Shown: positions 1-6,571, counted from the first letter of the stretch. The stretch: DNA of 32,674 bases from Clostridium sp. (GCF_017888565.1 NZ_JAGHFX010000047.1:1-32674), one strand, 5' to 3'. Notes: a model not told the origin generated them from the letters alone. A program made the numbers and translations.

Positions 1-163
1 CATTAGGATATTCTTTAACTGTAAGCTTAAATAACTCTTTTCCTGCAGCATTTACTATTACAACCCTTAAATCACCTTTTTTATCAAAGAAATGCCTGCC
101 TACTTTAAAGCTTGTACCTTCTTCATAAGTTTTCTTGAACTTTTCTAATAAACTATTGCTCAC
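1..163 (-). CDS. Partial small early-region gene of the mobile element (3' end outside window)
   Basis: An open frame on the minus strand begins at a GTG (163-161) and runs off the left edge of the window. It starts MSNSLLEKFKKTYEEG and continues with a charged, beta-rich stretch containing FKVGRHFFDKKGDLRVV. I do not recognise the family. The start overlaps the stop of the upstream gene by 11 nt (153-163), an arrangement that suggests translational coupling and is typical of tightly packed phage early operons. It is the third gene in a leftward run transcribed from the promoter near 642-670. GTG is chosen because it is the first start codon in frame at the overlap. Only about 54 codons are visible, so product and length are unknown. 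Confidence 0.6.
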   Translation of the reverse strand, partial: MSNSLLEKFKKTYEEGTSFKVGRHFFDKKGDLRVVIVNAAGKELFKLTVKEYPN

Positions 164-419
164 ACAAACACCCCTTATCCATTCTCATGTACTCCTCTAT
201 TGATTTCCCGCTTTCTTTAGCTTTTCTTTCTATACTTCTGACTTGTATAGCAAACATCCCATTTACATATTTGATTGTCTCCATAGAAGGTTGTTGTTTT
301 ATTATTATTCTGCTTCCCATTATCCAACCATCAGTAACAAATGGCTTTCCATCTATGAATTTTAATTCTGGCTCTGGTAAGCTAGGATCATATTCTTTTT
401 CTTTTCTTTTTCTAGCCAT
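153..419 (-). CDS. Hypothetical early-region protein, 88 aa
   Basis: This is an 88-residue basic and charged protein that starts MARKRKEKEYDPSLPEPEL. No family is recognised. It has no signal peptide or membrane segment. The C-terminal part (about residues 45-80) looks helical, with many Lys, Arg and Glu residues, and the protein ends in a Cys-X-Cys (CLCEQ). Its ATG (419-417) overlaps the stop of the upstream 59-aa gene by 8 nt, and a GGAG lies about 10 nt upstream inside that gene. Its stop overlaps the GTG of the next gene. The tandem overlaps, small size and position opposite an Xre repressor suggest a phage or integrative-element early gene. A role in DNA metabolism or excision is possible but not shown. 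Confidence 0.7.
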   Translation of the reverse strand: MARKRKEKEYDPSLPEPELKFIDGKPFVTDGWIMGSRIIIKQQPSMETIKYVNGMFAIQVRSIERKAKESGKSIEEYMRMDKGCLCEQ

Positions 420-591
420 TACTTTTCACTCCTACCATTTTTAATCTTTTCCTTTCTTCACTTATATTGATAGATGCTCCTATTATTATTCCTTCGATAA
501 TTCCCTCTGCTCTTTCTTTTGTATATCCACTAATATTACTTTTTGTATTAAATATTCTTGATAAAATATTTTGTTTTTCTTGTAATGTCAT
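412..591 (-). CDS. Small hypothetical protein, 59 aa, first gene of the leftward early operon
   Basis: The frame reads MTLQEKQNILSRIFNTKSN, followed by a helical GYTKERAEGIIEGIIIGASI segment and a basic tail with a run of Glu, Arg and Lys. It starts at ATG 591-589 and is preceded by a strong GGAGGGAG ribosome site (about 599-607). It is the first gene after the minus-strand promoter at 642-670. The stop (414-412) sits 3 nt inside the next gene's start region, so translation is probably coupled. I do not recognise the family. The size and helical character would fit a small DNA-binding or Cro/excisionase-like protein, but no helix-turn-helix is convincing. Good ribosome-site spacing and the coupled downstream gene argue that it is real. 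Confidence 0.65.
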   Translation of the reverse strand: MTLQEKQNILSRIFNTKSNISGYTKERAEGIIEGIIIGASINISEERKRLKMVGVKSNG

Positions 592-617
592 TTTTACACT
601 CTCCCTCCACTTAATTC

Positions 618-661
618 GTTCTTTTAGAACTTTATATTTTTATAATAAGACACTTTAGAAC
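618..661. promoter_or_regulatory. Candidate operator pair (GTTC-N5-GAAC and repeated TTTAGAACT)
   Basis: GTTCTTTTAGAAC at 618-630 is an inverted repeat with a 5-bp centre. The half TTTAGAACT recurs at 653-661 within the spacer of the leftward promoter. Two related sites flanking a -10 box, opposite an Xre repressor gene, fit a lysogeny-type operator. The link to the repressor is inferred from position. Confidence 0.4.
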
Positions 662-670
662 TATTTTCAA
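642..670 (-). promoter_or_regulatory. Predicted early promoter of the leftward operon
   Basis: Read on the minus strand, a TTGAAA -35 (670-665) is followed after exactly 17 nt by TATTAT (647-642). It fires towards the 59-aa gene at 591. The spacer contains AGTTCTAAAG, which recurs just downstream in GTTCTAAAAGAAC. A repressor bound there would cover the promoter. Confidence 0.55.
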
Positions 671-708
671 GTTTTTTTTGCAAATTTTTTAATTTTAACT
701 TCATTTAA

Positions 709-739
709 TGTTGCTAAGCGACACTTTTTGCAGTATTAT
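709..739 (+). promoter_or_regulatory. Predicted promoter and operator of the Xre repressor gene
   Basis: TTGCTA (711-716) and TATTAT (734-739) are separated by 17 nt. The -35 lies within an imperfect inverted repeat, TGTTGC-TAA-GCGACA (709-723), which suggests autoregulation. The expected start point falls close to the GGGAGG ribosome site (745-750), giving a very short leader. Confidence 0.45.
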
Positions 740-758
740 ATTTATGGGAGGTTTTTTT

Positions 759-1127
759 ATGAATAAAATTAAAGATAGAATAAAACTTATTAGAATTTCC
801 AAAAATCTTTCACAAGATGAATTCGGAAAATCTATAAGTCTTTCAAGAAGTGCTATCGCAGGATATGAAACTGGAGCTAAAAATGTTACAGATAGAGTAA
901 TAAATGATATCTGCAGAGAATTTAAAATTAACGAACAATGGCTCAGAACTGGTGAAGGTGAAATGGAAGCTAAAATGACCTCTGACGAAGAATTTGCTTT
1001 TTTAGTTGGTGCTTTTGCAGCTGAAAGTGATGACTTTAAAAAGAGAATCATAAAAGCTATGCTAGAAATTGAAAATAAAGATGACTGGGAACTTATAGCA
1101 TCTATTATTGAAAGACTAGCAAAATAA
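759..1127 (+). CDS. Xre/CI-family helix-turn-helix repressor of the mobile element
   Basis: This 122-aa DNA-binding protein probably controls the element. Residues 1-62 form a classic HTH_3 domain: MNKIKDRIKLIRISKNLSQ, then DEFGKSISLSRSAIAGYETG, in which the two helices and the YE.G turn are clear, then a domain end with NEQWLRTGEGEME. This end is the usual junction in phage repressors of this size. Residues 65-122 are acidic and helical and probably dimerise the protein. No LexA-like peptidase domain is present, so release by RecA-stimulated self-cleavage is unlikely. ATG 759 was chosen over an upstream ATG at 708 because GGGAGG precedes it and the HTH begins there. The gene diverges from the leftward operon and precedes hicAB and the integrase, the normal place for a lysogeny repressor. 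Confidence 0.85.
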   Translation: MNKIKDRIKLIRISKNLSQDEFGKSISLSRSAIAGYETGAKNVTDRVINDICREFKINEQWLRTGEGEMEAKMTSDEEFAFLVGAFAAESDDFKKRIIKAMLEIENKDDWELIASIIERLAK

Positions 1128-1157
1128 AAAAGAGGATTAAATTTAATCCTCTTTTTT
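1126..1157 (+). terminator. Rho-independent terminator after the repressor
   Basis: AAAAAAGAGGATT and AATCCTCTTTTTT pair around an AAATTT centre and end in a T run. The stem begins at the repressor stop codon and separates it from the hicAB promoter. Confidence 0.8.
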
Positions 1158-1158
1158 A

Positions 1159-1187
1159 TTTACACGTATTAAAATACGTGTTATAAT
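1159..1187 (+). promoter_or_regulatory. hicAB promoter with a perfect 20-bp palindromic operator
   Basis: TTTACA (1159-1164), a 17-nt spacer and TATAAT (1182-1187) make a near-consensus promoter. The perfect palindrome ACACGTATTAAAATACGTGT (1162-1181) fills the spacer. HicB here ends in a ribbon-helix-helix domain, so this is the likely site of HicB or HicAB autoregulation. Confidence 0.7.
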
Positions 1188-1209
1188 AGTGTCGTAAGGA
1201 GGGAACTTG

Positions 1210-1407
1210 ATGAAATCTTATTCTTCAAGGGAACTTGTTAAAATACTATTAGCAGATGGTTGGTATGAAGTAGCTTGTGTAGGTGATCATCATCAATATA
1301 AGCACCCTTTTAAAAAAGGAAAGGTAACCATACCTCATCCTAAAAAGGATTTACCTAAGAAAACTGTTAAAAGTATTTTTCAACAAGCTGGGATTAAGTT
1401 AAATTAA
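1210..1407 (+). CDS. hicA: HicA-type mRNA interferase toxin
   Basis: This 65-aa protein has the double-stranded-RNA-binding-like fold typical of HicA. It shows MKSYSSRELVKILLADGWY, then GDHHQYKHP with the conserved histidine (H27 or H28), then a KVTIPHPKKDLPKKTVKSI strand-helix and a C-terminal QAGI motif. HicA toxins bind and cleave mRNA in the cytoplasm and are held inactive by HicB. The ATG at 1210 is preferred over the in-frame TTG at 1207 because AAGGAGGG lies 6 nt upstream of it. The gene is followed after 38 nt by hicB and is transcribed from the palindromic promoter at 1159-1187. All expected motifs are present, so it is probably functional. Its position inside the element suggests stabilisation of the element or a defence role. 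Confidence 0.9.
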   Translation: MKSYSSRELVKILLADGWYEVACVGDHHQYKHPFKKGKVTIPHPKKDLPKKTVKSIFQQAGIKLN

Positions 1408-1445
1408 TCCCTCTCTCCTTAACTATTATAAAAAGGATGGTTATT

Positions 1446-1859
1446 ATGAAAGATATTTATTCATTCTTATCAATTTTTACTTATGATGAAGATGGCATAT
1501 CTATAGAATTTCCTGATTTACCTGGATGTTTATCTTGTAGTGACACACAAAATGATGCAATAAATATGGCTAAAGAAGCTTTAGCACTACATTTATATGG
1601 AATGGAATCTGATAATGAAGAAATACCAGTACCTTCTTCTTTAAGCGACCTCAATATTAATAAAAATCAAGTTCCAGTTCTTATTGATGTTTATATGCCT
1701 CTTTATAGAACTGCTATAGAAAATCAATCTGTAAAGAAAACATTAACTATTCCACTATGGCTTAATAAACTTGCTGAAGAAAAGAAAATTAATTTTTCAC
1801 AAGTCCTTCAAATTGCTTTAAAAGACCAACTTGGCATTAACGAAAAATTCAACAAATAA
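1446..1859 (+). CDS. hicB: HicB-family antitoxin with C-terminal ribbon-helix-helix domain
   Basis: This 137-aa partner of HicA has the HicB partial-RNase-H-like fold at its N terminus: FLSIFTYDEDGISIEFPDLPG at about residues 7-27, then a CLSCSDTQNDAINMAKEAL helix. The C-terminal 45 residues (VKKTLTIPLWLNKLAEEKK, then FSQVLQIALKDQL) form a ribbon-helix-helix DNA-binding domain. It should neutralise HicA and repress the shared promoter through the palindrome at 1162-1181. Two in-frame ATGs exist (1437 and 1446). The AAAAGG directly before 1437 is too close to serve it, so 1446 is preferred. The gene ends before a 14-bp perfect hairpin at 1867-1898. Confidence 0.88.
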   Translation: MKDIYSFLSIFTYDEDGISIEFPDLPGCLSCSDTQNDAINMAKEALALHLYGMESDNEEIPVPSSLSDLNINKNQVPVLIDVYMPLYRTAIENQSVKKTLTIPLWLNKLAEEKKINFSQVLQIALKDQLGINEKFNK

Positions 1860-1866
1860 TTTTTAT

Positions 1867-1898
1867 AGTAAAGACTTTGAAAAATCAAAGTCTTTACT
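1867..1898. repeat. Perfect 14-bp stem-loop between hicB and the integrase
   Basis: AGTAAAGACTTTGA (1867-1880) and TCAAAGTCTTTACT (1885-1898) pair perfectly around AAAA. No T run follows on either strand, so it is a poor classical terminator. It could limit read-through into the integrase or shield its ribosome site. Confidence 0.6.
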
Positions 1899-1916
1899 TA
1901 AATATATGTAAATGAG

Positions 1917-3428
1917 GTGATTAAAATTAGGGTTGCAATTTACTGTAGAAAATCTGTTTTGGTTGAAGGATCTGTTTCAATAGAAACTCAAATAAATTTA
2001 TGTAAAGACTATATTAATAAAAAATATTCTAATGCTAACTTTGAAATTTTTGAGGATGAAGGATTTAGTGGTGGCAATACTAATAGACCTGCATTTCAAA
2101 AAATGCTTAAACTTATAGATCTTAAGCAATTAGATATTGTTATTTGTTATAAGATTGACAGAATAGCAAGAAATACATTAGATTTCTTGAATACATTAGA
2201 AAAATTTAAACAAAGTAATGTAGAACTTATATCAGTTAGTGAAGGTTTCGACCCAAATACTCAAATGGGTAAAATGATGCTAACTTTATTAGCTTCTTTT
2301 GCAGAAATGGAAAGAAGTAATATTCAACAAAGAGTTAGCGATAATATGCTTTCTATCGCTAAAAAAGGTAAATGGACTGGTGGGAGTGCTCCAACTGGAT
2401 TTATTAATGGTAAAAATGGTGGTTTAGAAATATCAAATGCTAACTTAATATATGATTTATTTACTATGAAATATAATAATAATTTAAACTCTGAAATAAT
2501 TTCATATATTAAAGAAAAATATAACCATACTTTTCAAGGAACTACTCTAGCTTCATCTTGGAGAAAACCTATTTATGTTAAAAGTTCTAAGTCGGTTAAC
2601 TTATACTTAAAACATAAAGGATATACTGTTTTAGGTGAAGAAAATTTAATTAATTCCTACCTTACCTATAATGACAAAAATACTAAATATGCAGTTGTTA
2701 GTGATATACCTGGATTAATTGAGCCTGATGTTTGGATAGCAGTTAATAAGCAAATGGATTCAAATATATCACGTGAAGGTAATAGATTTAGTGAAAAATA
2801 CTGGCTAACAAAAACTTTACGTTGTAAGTCCTGTGGAAAGACTTATTGTGGTCAAACTAAAAAAACTAAAACAAAATATTATAAAAAAGATGGTACCGAA
2901 AAAATATACGAATCTATAACAGATTATTATATGTGTAGAGATATGCTTCAAGGAAAACTAAAAACTTGTACTAATACTAAAAGAATAAAAAAAGATTATA
3001 TTGAAGATAGAATATCTAAATTAATATATAAATTAAAAAATAAAGATGTTTTCAATTCTTCTTATAATAAAAATTTAGTAAATAATAAAAAAGCTATTTC
3101 ATCATTAGAAAAGAAAATTAAAACTATTGATAAAAATATAAATAATCTTACTGATAAACTTTCAATTCTTAGTAATGAAGCTTCTATTTTTATTGTAAAC
3201 AGAATAGAACTGCTGACTACTGAAAAAACTAAAATTAGAAATGAAATAATAGAATTAGAAATGCAAGAACTTGAAAATATGAATGTAAATTATGACTTTG
3301 TATTTTATAATGTAAGATCATTTAATGATGATATGACAGTTGATGATAAAAGATCTAGCGTAATGAATATCTTCAAAGAAATAGTTTATGATCCAAAGAC
3401 AGATACATTTGAATTTTCTTTTAAATAA
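1917..3428 (+). CDS. Large serine recombinase (integrase) of the element
   Basis: This 503-aa enzyme should integrate and excise the element by serine-mediated strand exchange. Residues 4-150 are the resolvase catalytic domain, with AIYCRKS (candidate nucleophile Ser13), GFSGGNTNRPAF, YKIDRIARN and AEMERSNIQQRV. Residues about 150-265 are the recombinase DNA-binding domain. Residues about 300-355 hold a zinc ribbon (CKSCG, then C at YMCRD and KTCTN). Residues about 360-450 form the coiled coil typical of large serine integrases. Length is normal. The GTG at 1917 is the first in-frame start, but the best ribosome site (GAGGTGA, 1914-1920) overlaps it, leaving ATT at 1926 as an alternative. The gene is the outermost element gene, next to the interrupted ybaK. 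Confidence 0.93.
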   Translation: MIKIRVAIYCRKSVLVEGSVSIETQINLCKDYINKKYSNANFEIFEDEGFSGGNTNRPAFQKMLKLIDLKQLDIVICYKIDRIARNTLDFLNTLEKFKQSNVELISVSEGFDPNTQMGKMMLTLLASFAEMERSNIQQRVSDNMLSIAKKGKWTGGSAPTGFINGKNGGLEISNANLIYDLFTMKYNNNLNSEIISYIKEKYNHTFQGTTLASSWRKPIYVKSSKSVNLYLKHKGYTVLGEENLINSYLTYNDKNTKYAVVSDIPGLIEPDVWIAVNKQMDSNISREGNRFSEKYWLTKTLRCKSCGKTYCGQTKKTKTKYYKKDGTEKIYESITDYYMCRDMLQGKLKTCTNTKRIKKDYIEDRISKLIYKLKNKDVFNSSYNKNLVNNKKAISSLEKKIKTIDKNINNLTDKLSILSNEASIFIVNRIELLTTEKTKIRNEIIELEMQELENMNVNYDFVFYNVRSFNDDMTVDDKRSSVMNIFKEIVYDPKTDTFEFSFK

Positions 3429-3451
3429 CGGACTTCGTTCGTTATTTTTTT
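3424..3451 (+). terminator. Integrase terminator
   Basis: AATAACG (3424-3430) pairs with CGTTATT (3440-3446), with further AC/GT pairing inside, and is followed by a T run. It overlaps the integrase stop codon and separates the element from the convergent ybaK remnant. Confidence 0.75.
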
Positions 3452-3453
3452 GT

Positions 3454-3777
3454 TTAAATTGAAATAGGAGAACATCCCCCATGAATGTAACCTGTTAATG
3501 GTAATAATTCTTTTGACTTTATCATTTCAATAGATTTTTCACCGACACTTTTTGCTGCTTTTTTCAAATTCAATTCTTTTTCCACAGGTATTACAAATAC
3601 ATAATAATTTTTTGATTTTCCAACTGTTACAAGGGTTTTAAAAACCTGATTAGGATCTTGCCCTAATACTTTTGCAACCTCTACCCCACTTATGGCATCA
3701 GTATCTACATAAGAGTAACTATTATATTTAATTTTCTTTTTATCTAAAATTCGCATTACATTTGTTTTTTCATCCAT
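3454..3777 (-). pseudogene. ybaK: ybaK/ebsC-type aminoacyl-tRNA deacylase, 3' end replaced by the element
   Basis: The 107-aa frame matches the N-terminal two thirds of YbaK/EbsC proteins, which normally have about 155-165 residues and remove Cys from mischarged Cys-tRNA(Pro). Conserved blocks are TNVMRILDKKKIKY, QVFKTLV (with the family's key Lys, here K47), YYVFVIPVEKELNLKKAAK and LLPLTGYIHGGCSPI. The frame then reads SI and stops, where the family continues with G(M/V)KK and about 50 more residues. ATG 3777 was chosen because GGAGGG lies 7 nt upstream; the in-frame TTG at 3792 overlaps that site. Loss of the C-terminal part of the fold probably inactivates the enzyme unless the element excises. 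The missing 3' part should lie at the other element end. Confidence 0.82.
3460..3480. other. Predicted attachment junction (element end inside ybaK)
   Basis: Read on the minus strand, the ybaK frame encodes the conserved GGCSPI motif and then leaves the family after 2 residues (SI, stop). The break is at about 3463-3470, only 32-39 nt past the integrase stop. This is where an att site for the adjacent serine integrase is expected. The shared core probably lies in GGATGTTCTCCTATT (3477-3463, minus strand). The exact crossover dinucleotide cannot be fixed without the other element end. Confidence 0.6.
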
Positions 3778-3871
3778 TAAGTATCCCTCCAAATAATATA
3801 ATTATATCATTTTATAAAAATATTACTATTTATAACATACTATAAGATATAATAAAAAAACCTTTATATAA

Positions 3872-4363
3872 TCAAATTATTATTTTACCATCTTTCATTT
3901 CTATTATCTTATTAGCAGCATTAGCAACATACTTATCATGAGTAACTAAAATTATAGTCTTATTATGTTTTTTGTTTAGCATTTTTAATATCTCTGTCAT
4001 TATAACACTATTTGATTGATCTAATGCACCTGTAGGCTCATCAGCTAAAATAATATTAGTTTCCTGCACTAAAGCTCTTGCAATGGCAACTCTTTGTTGC
4101 TGTCCCCCTGATAATGTCCAAACTTTACGTTTTTTCAAATCTAATATGCCTAAATCAAGCATATAATCTTTAACTTTATTAAAATTAACTTTTCTTTTTC
4201 CACTAAATTCTAAAGGTAGTAAGATATTTTCAATTACATTTAAATCTTTTATTAAAGAGAAATTCTGAAATATAAAGGCAAACTCCCTATTTCTCATAAA
4301 TGCAATTTGTCTTTCAGTTTTATCATTCATATTTTTACCTTTAAAAATATAGTCGCCAGAGGT
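3872..4363 (-). pseudogene. Remnant of a MacB/LolD-type ABC transporter ATPase lacking Walker A
   Basis: The frame carries a Q-loop (FAFIFQNFSLI), the signature LSGGQQQRVAIARAL, Walker B (IILADEPTGALD) and the H-loop (IILVTHDKYVA). It is the C-terminal two thirds of a MacB/LolD-family ATPase, a group that powers FtsX-like permeases. In-frame family sequence continues upstream of the ATG at 4330 (TSGDYIFKGKN) up to about 4363, where a TAA interrupts it. The preceding Walker A segment is absent, and unusual GC-rich bases (GCGCGCACGAC, 4370-4380) replace it. No permease gene follows. It cannot bind ATP normally, so it is called a decayed fragment. Confidence 0.8.
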
Positions 4364-4636
4364 TTAAAAAGCGCGCACGACAAATTTAAAGATTATTTTA
4401 AATCTCTTTTTAACTTGTTTAATTAAATTTTTTAGAACTACAATCCTAAAATCCATATTTAATTAGTAATATATAAACTTTTATAAACCGTTTTCAGAAG
4501 CGTATTTTCATGTTAAAATACTAATATATAAATTAATTAATCCTAATCCAACTTTTCATTTTTAAACTCTTTTTATCATATATTTAAAATAAACTTTACT
4601 TATTATTTATTAACATTAAAAGGGAGATTGAGATTT
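4364..4636. other. Gene-free leader between ABC remnant and double-cubane gene
   Basis: This AT-rich stretch has no plausible ORF. It holds a GC-rich patch at 4370-4380 beside the ABC truncation and a small hairpin, GTATTTT-CATGTT-AAAATAC (about 4503-4522). It must contain the promoter for the gene at 4637, but no strong -35/-10 pair stands out. Confidence 0.4.
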
Positions 4637-5788
4637 ATGAAACTACAAAAAGATTTACCTGAAATTTTTGAAACCTTCGGTGAAATTAGAAGGAATTCAT
4701 TTATTACGGCAAAGGAACAAAAAGAAAAGGATATACCTCTTATAGGAGTATTTTGCACCTATTTCCCTCAAGAAATAGCTTTGGCAATGGGTGCTTCGAC
4801 AGTATCTTTATGTGCATCTTCTGATGAAACTATTCCAGACGCTGAACAAGACTTACCTCGTAATTTATGTCCATTAATAAAATCAAGCTATGGATTTGGA
4901 AAAACAGATAAATGTCCTTTCTTCTATTTCTCTGATTTAGTAGTTGGAGAAACAACTTGTGATGGTAAGAAAAAGATGTATGAATATCTTTCTGAATTTA
5001 AACCTGTTCATGTTATGGAACTTCCAAATTCTCAAAGTGAAGATGGATTTAAGCTTTGGAAAAATGAAATTATAAAGCTAAAAAACACTTTAGAAAAACA
5101 ATTTAACGTTATTATCTCTGAAGAAAATATAAGAAAAGCTATAAAAATAAAAAATAATGAAAGAAAAGCTCTTAAAGAATTTTATGAATTAGGAAAGCTA
5201 GATCCTGTGCCTGTTACTGGGACTGATATTTTTAAAGTCTTAAATGGTACAACCTTTGCTTTTGATAAAGAAGTAATACCAAATCAATTGAATGAATTAA
5301 TTGATAAAATTAAAATTGAATATAAAGATACAAAAAAATATGAATCTAAGCCTAGAATTTTAATAACTGGTTGCCCACTTGGAACAGCAACAGAAAAAGT
5401 TATTAAAGCTATCGAAGAAAATGGTGCTTATGTAGTTGCATTTGAAAATTGTAGTGGTGCAAAAGCTGTTGAAGACTTAGTAGATGAAAATAATCCAGAT
5501 GTATATAATGCATTAGCAGAAAAATATTTATCTATTGGTTGCTCTTGTATGAGCCCTAATCCAAATCGTATTAAACTCCTTGATAAAATGATTGATGAAT
5601 ATAAAATTGATGCTGTAGTTGATGTAATTTTAACTGCTTGTCATACTTATAACGTTGAAACATTATCAATTAAAAGATTTGTAAACGCTAAAAAAGATAT
5701 TCCTTATATGAGTGTAGAAACTGATTTTTCTAATAGTGATATTGGACAATTAAATACAAGAATGGCAGCATTTATTGAAATGCTATAG
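4637..5788 (+). CDS. Double-cubane-cluster protein (2-hydroxyacyl-CoA dehydratase family, YjiM-like)
   Basis: This 383-aa protein belongs to the HgdB/FldB-like superfamily and, by size, single-subunit layout and pairing with an activator, to the YjiM/double-cubane-cluster branch. Such proteins bind a [4Fe-4S]-derived cluster through cysteines and carry out low-potential reductions after ATP-driven electron injection. Cysteines are at C40 (GVFC), C59, C78 (RNLCP), C93 (DKCPFF) and C108 (GETTCDGKKK), with later ones in ITGCPLGT, ENCSG, IGCSCMSPN and LTACH. The ETTCDGKKKMYE and GCPLG blocks are family hallmarks. Start ATG 4637 has GGGAGA about 9 nt upstream; the TTG at 4628 is less likely. The activator follows after 9 nt, so the two form an operon. 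The substrate is unknown; a classical dehydratase would need a second subunit, which is absent. Confidence 0.88.
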   Translation: MKLQKDLPEIFETFGEIRRNSFITAKEQKEKDIPLIGVFCTYFPQEIALAMGASTVSLCASSDETIPDAEQDLPRNLCPLIKSSYGFGKTDKCPFFYFSDLVVGETTCDGKKKMYEYLSEFKPVHVMELPNSQSEDGFKLWKNEIIKLKNTLEKQFNVIISEENIRKAIKIKNNERKALKEFYELGKLDPVPVTGTDIFKVLNGTTFAFDKEVIPNQLNELIDKIKIEYKDTKKYESKPRILITGCPLGTATEKVIKAIEENGAYVVAFENCSGAKAVEDLVDENNPDVYNALAEKYLSIGCSCMSPNPNRIKLLDKMIDEYKIDAVVDVILTACHTYNVETLSIKRFVNAKKDIPYMSVETDFSNSDIGQLNTRMAAFIEML

Positions 5789-5797
5789 GATATAATT

Positions 5798-6571
5798 ATG
5801 AATATATACACTTTAGGAATTGACTCAGGCTCAACTTATACAAAGGGAGCTTTATTTGATGGCGAAAAAATAATTAACACTTACAAAATAAGAACTTCTG
5901 CTAAGCCAAAGGAAAGTATTTATTTAGTATATAATAATCTTTTTAGTGAAAATGTTAAATACACCATTACTACTGGTTATGGAAGAGATTTACTAAAAGA
6001 ATCTGATAAGAAAGTCACAGAAATAACTTGTCATGCACAAGGAGCTGCTTTTCTAAACGAAAAAACTAGAATCATTATCGATTTAGGTGGACAAGATTGT
6101 AAAGTAATAAAACTCGACAACTCATTAAACGTTATAGATTTTATCATGAATGATAAGTGTGCTGCAGGTACTGGAAGATTCATAGAAGTAATGATGCGTA
6201 TTCTTGAAGAAGATATTAAAAACATAGATGAATTTGTTAAAGATAAAAATAAAGTAAATATTTCTAGTATGTGTACTGTTTTTGCTGAAAGTGAAATCAT
6301 AAGTCTTTTATCCCAAGATGTTGCTCGAGGTGATATATCTTTAGGAGTTATTCATTCAATTGCTAAAAGAACTGCAAATTTTGCTAGAAGATTAAAATTA
6401 GAAAATGATGTGTTTTTTACTGGTGGTCTTGCTAATTCAAGTTCATTTAAAGAAATATTAAGTGAGTATTTAGATTTTAATGTTATAACTGATGAATTAA
6501 GTCAATATGCAGGGGCAATAGGTGCATCAGTTATAGGTTATAAAAAATATAAAAAATTATGTACTAAATAA
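5798..6571 (+). CDS. ATPase activator of the dehydratase/double-cubane protein (HgdC/YjiL-like)
   Basis: This 257-aa ASKHA-fold ATPase is homodimeric in characterised relatives, with one [4Fe-4S] cluster bridging the subunits. It delivers electrons to its partner on ATP hydrolysis. The phosphate-binding strand is GIDSGSTYTKGALF near residue 7. The cluster-ligand cysteines lie in DKCAAGTGRF and SSMCTVFAESE. The second nucleotide motif is DLGGQDCKVI, and a further glycine motif is FFTGGLANS. Length is normal for the BadF/BadG/HgdC group. It starts 9 nt after the double-cubane gene with ATG at 5798 preceded by AGGA, and ends in a shared terminator. The pair is highly oxygen-sensitive in known cases, matching an anaerobe. 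Confidence 0.92.
   Translation: MNIYTLGIDSGSTYTKGALFDGEKIINTYKIRTSAKPKESIYLVYNNLFSENVKYTITTGYGRDLLKESDKKVTEITCHAQGAAFLNEKTRIIIDLGGQDCKVIKLDNSLNVIDFIMNDKCAAGTGRFIEVMMRILEEDIKNIDEFVKDKNKVNISSMCTVFAESEIISLLSQDVARGDISLGVIHSIAKRTANFARRLKLENDVFFTGGLANSSSFKEILSEYLDFNVITDELSQYAGAIGASVIGYKKYKKLCTK

Noticed and set aside
467..658. Plus-strand 63-aa ORF opposite the early operon
   Set aside because: It is antisense to a better-supported coupled gene (412-591), crosses the operator region and has no ribosome site.
1867..1898. Terminator of hicB
   Set aside because: The stem is perfect, but no T run follows on either strand, so it is listed as a stem-loop rather than a terminator.
1867..1898. attP core of the integrase
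   Set aside because: The sequence has no counterpart at the ybaK junction, where the evidence for the attachment site lies, so this is only an adjacent hairpin.
6031..6300. Minus-strand 89-aa ORF inside the activator gene
   Set aside because: It is a shadow frame of a strongly conserved ATPase gene.
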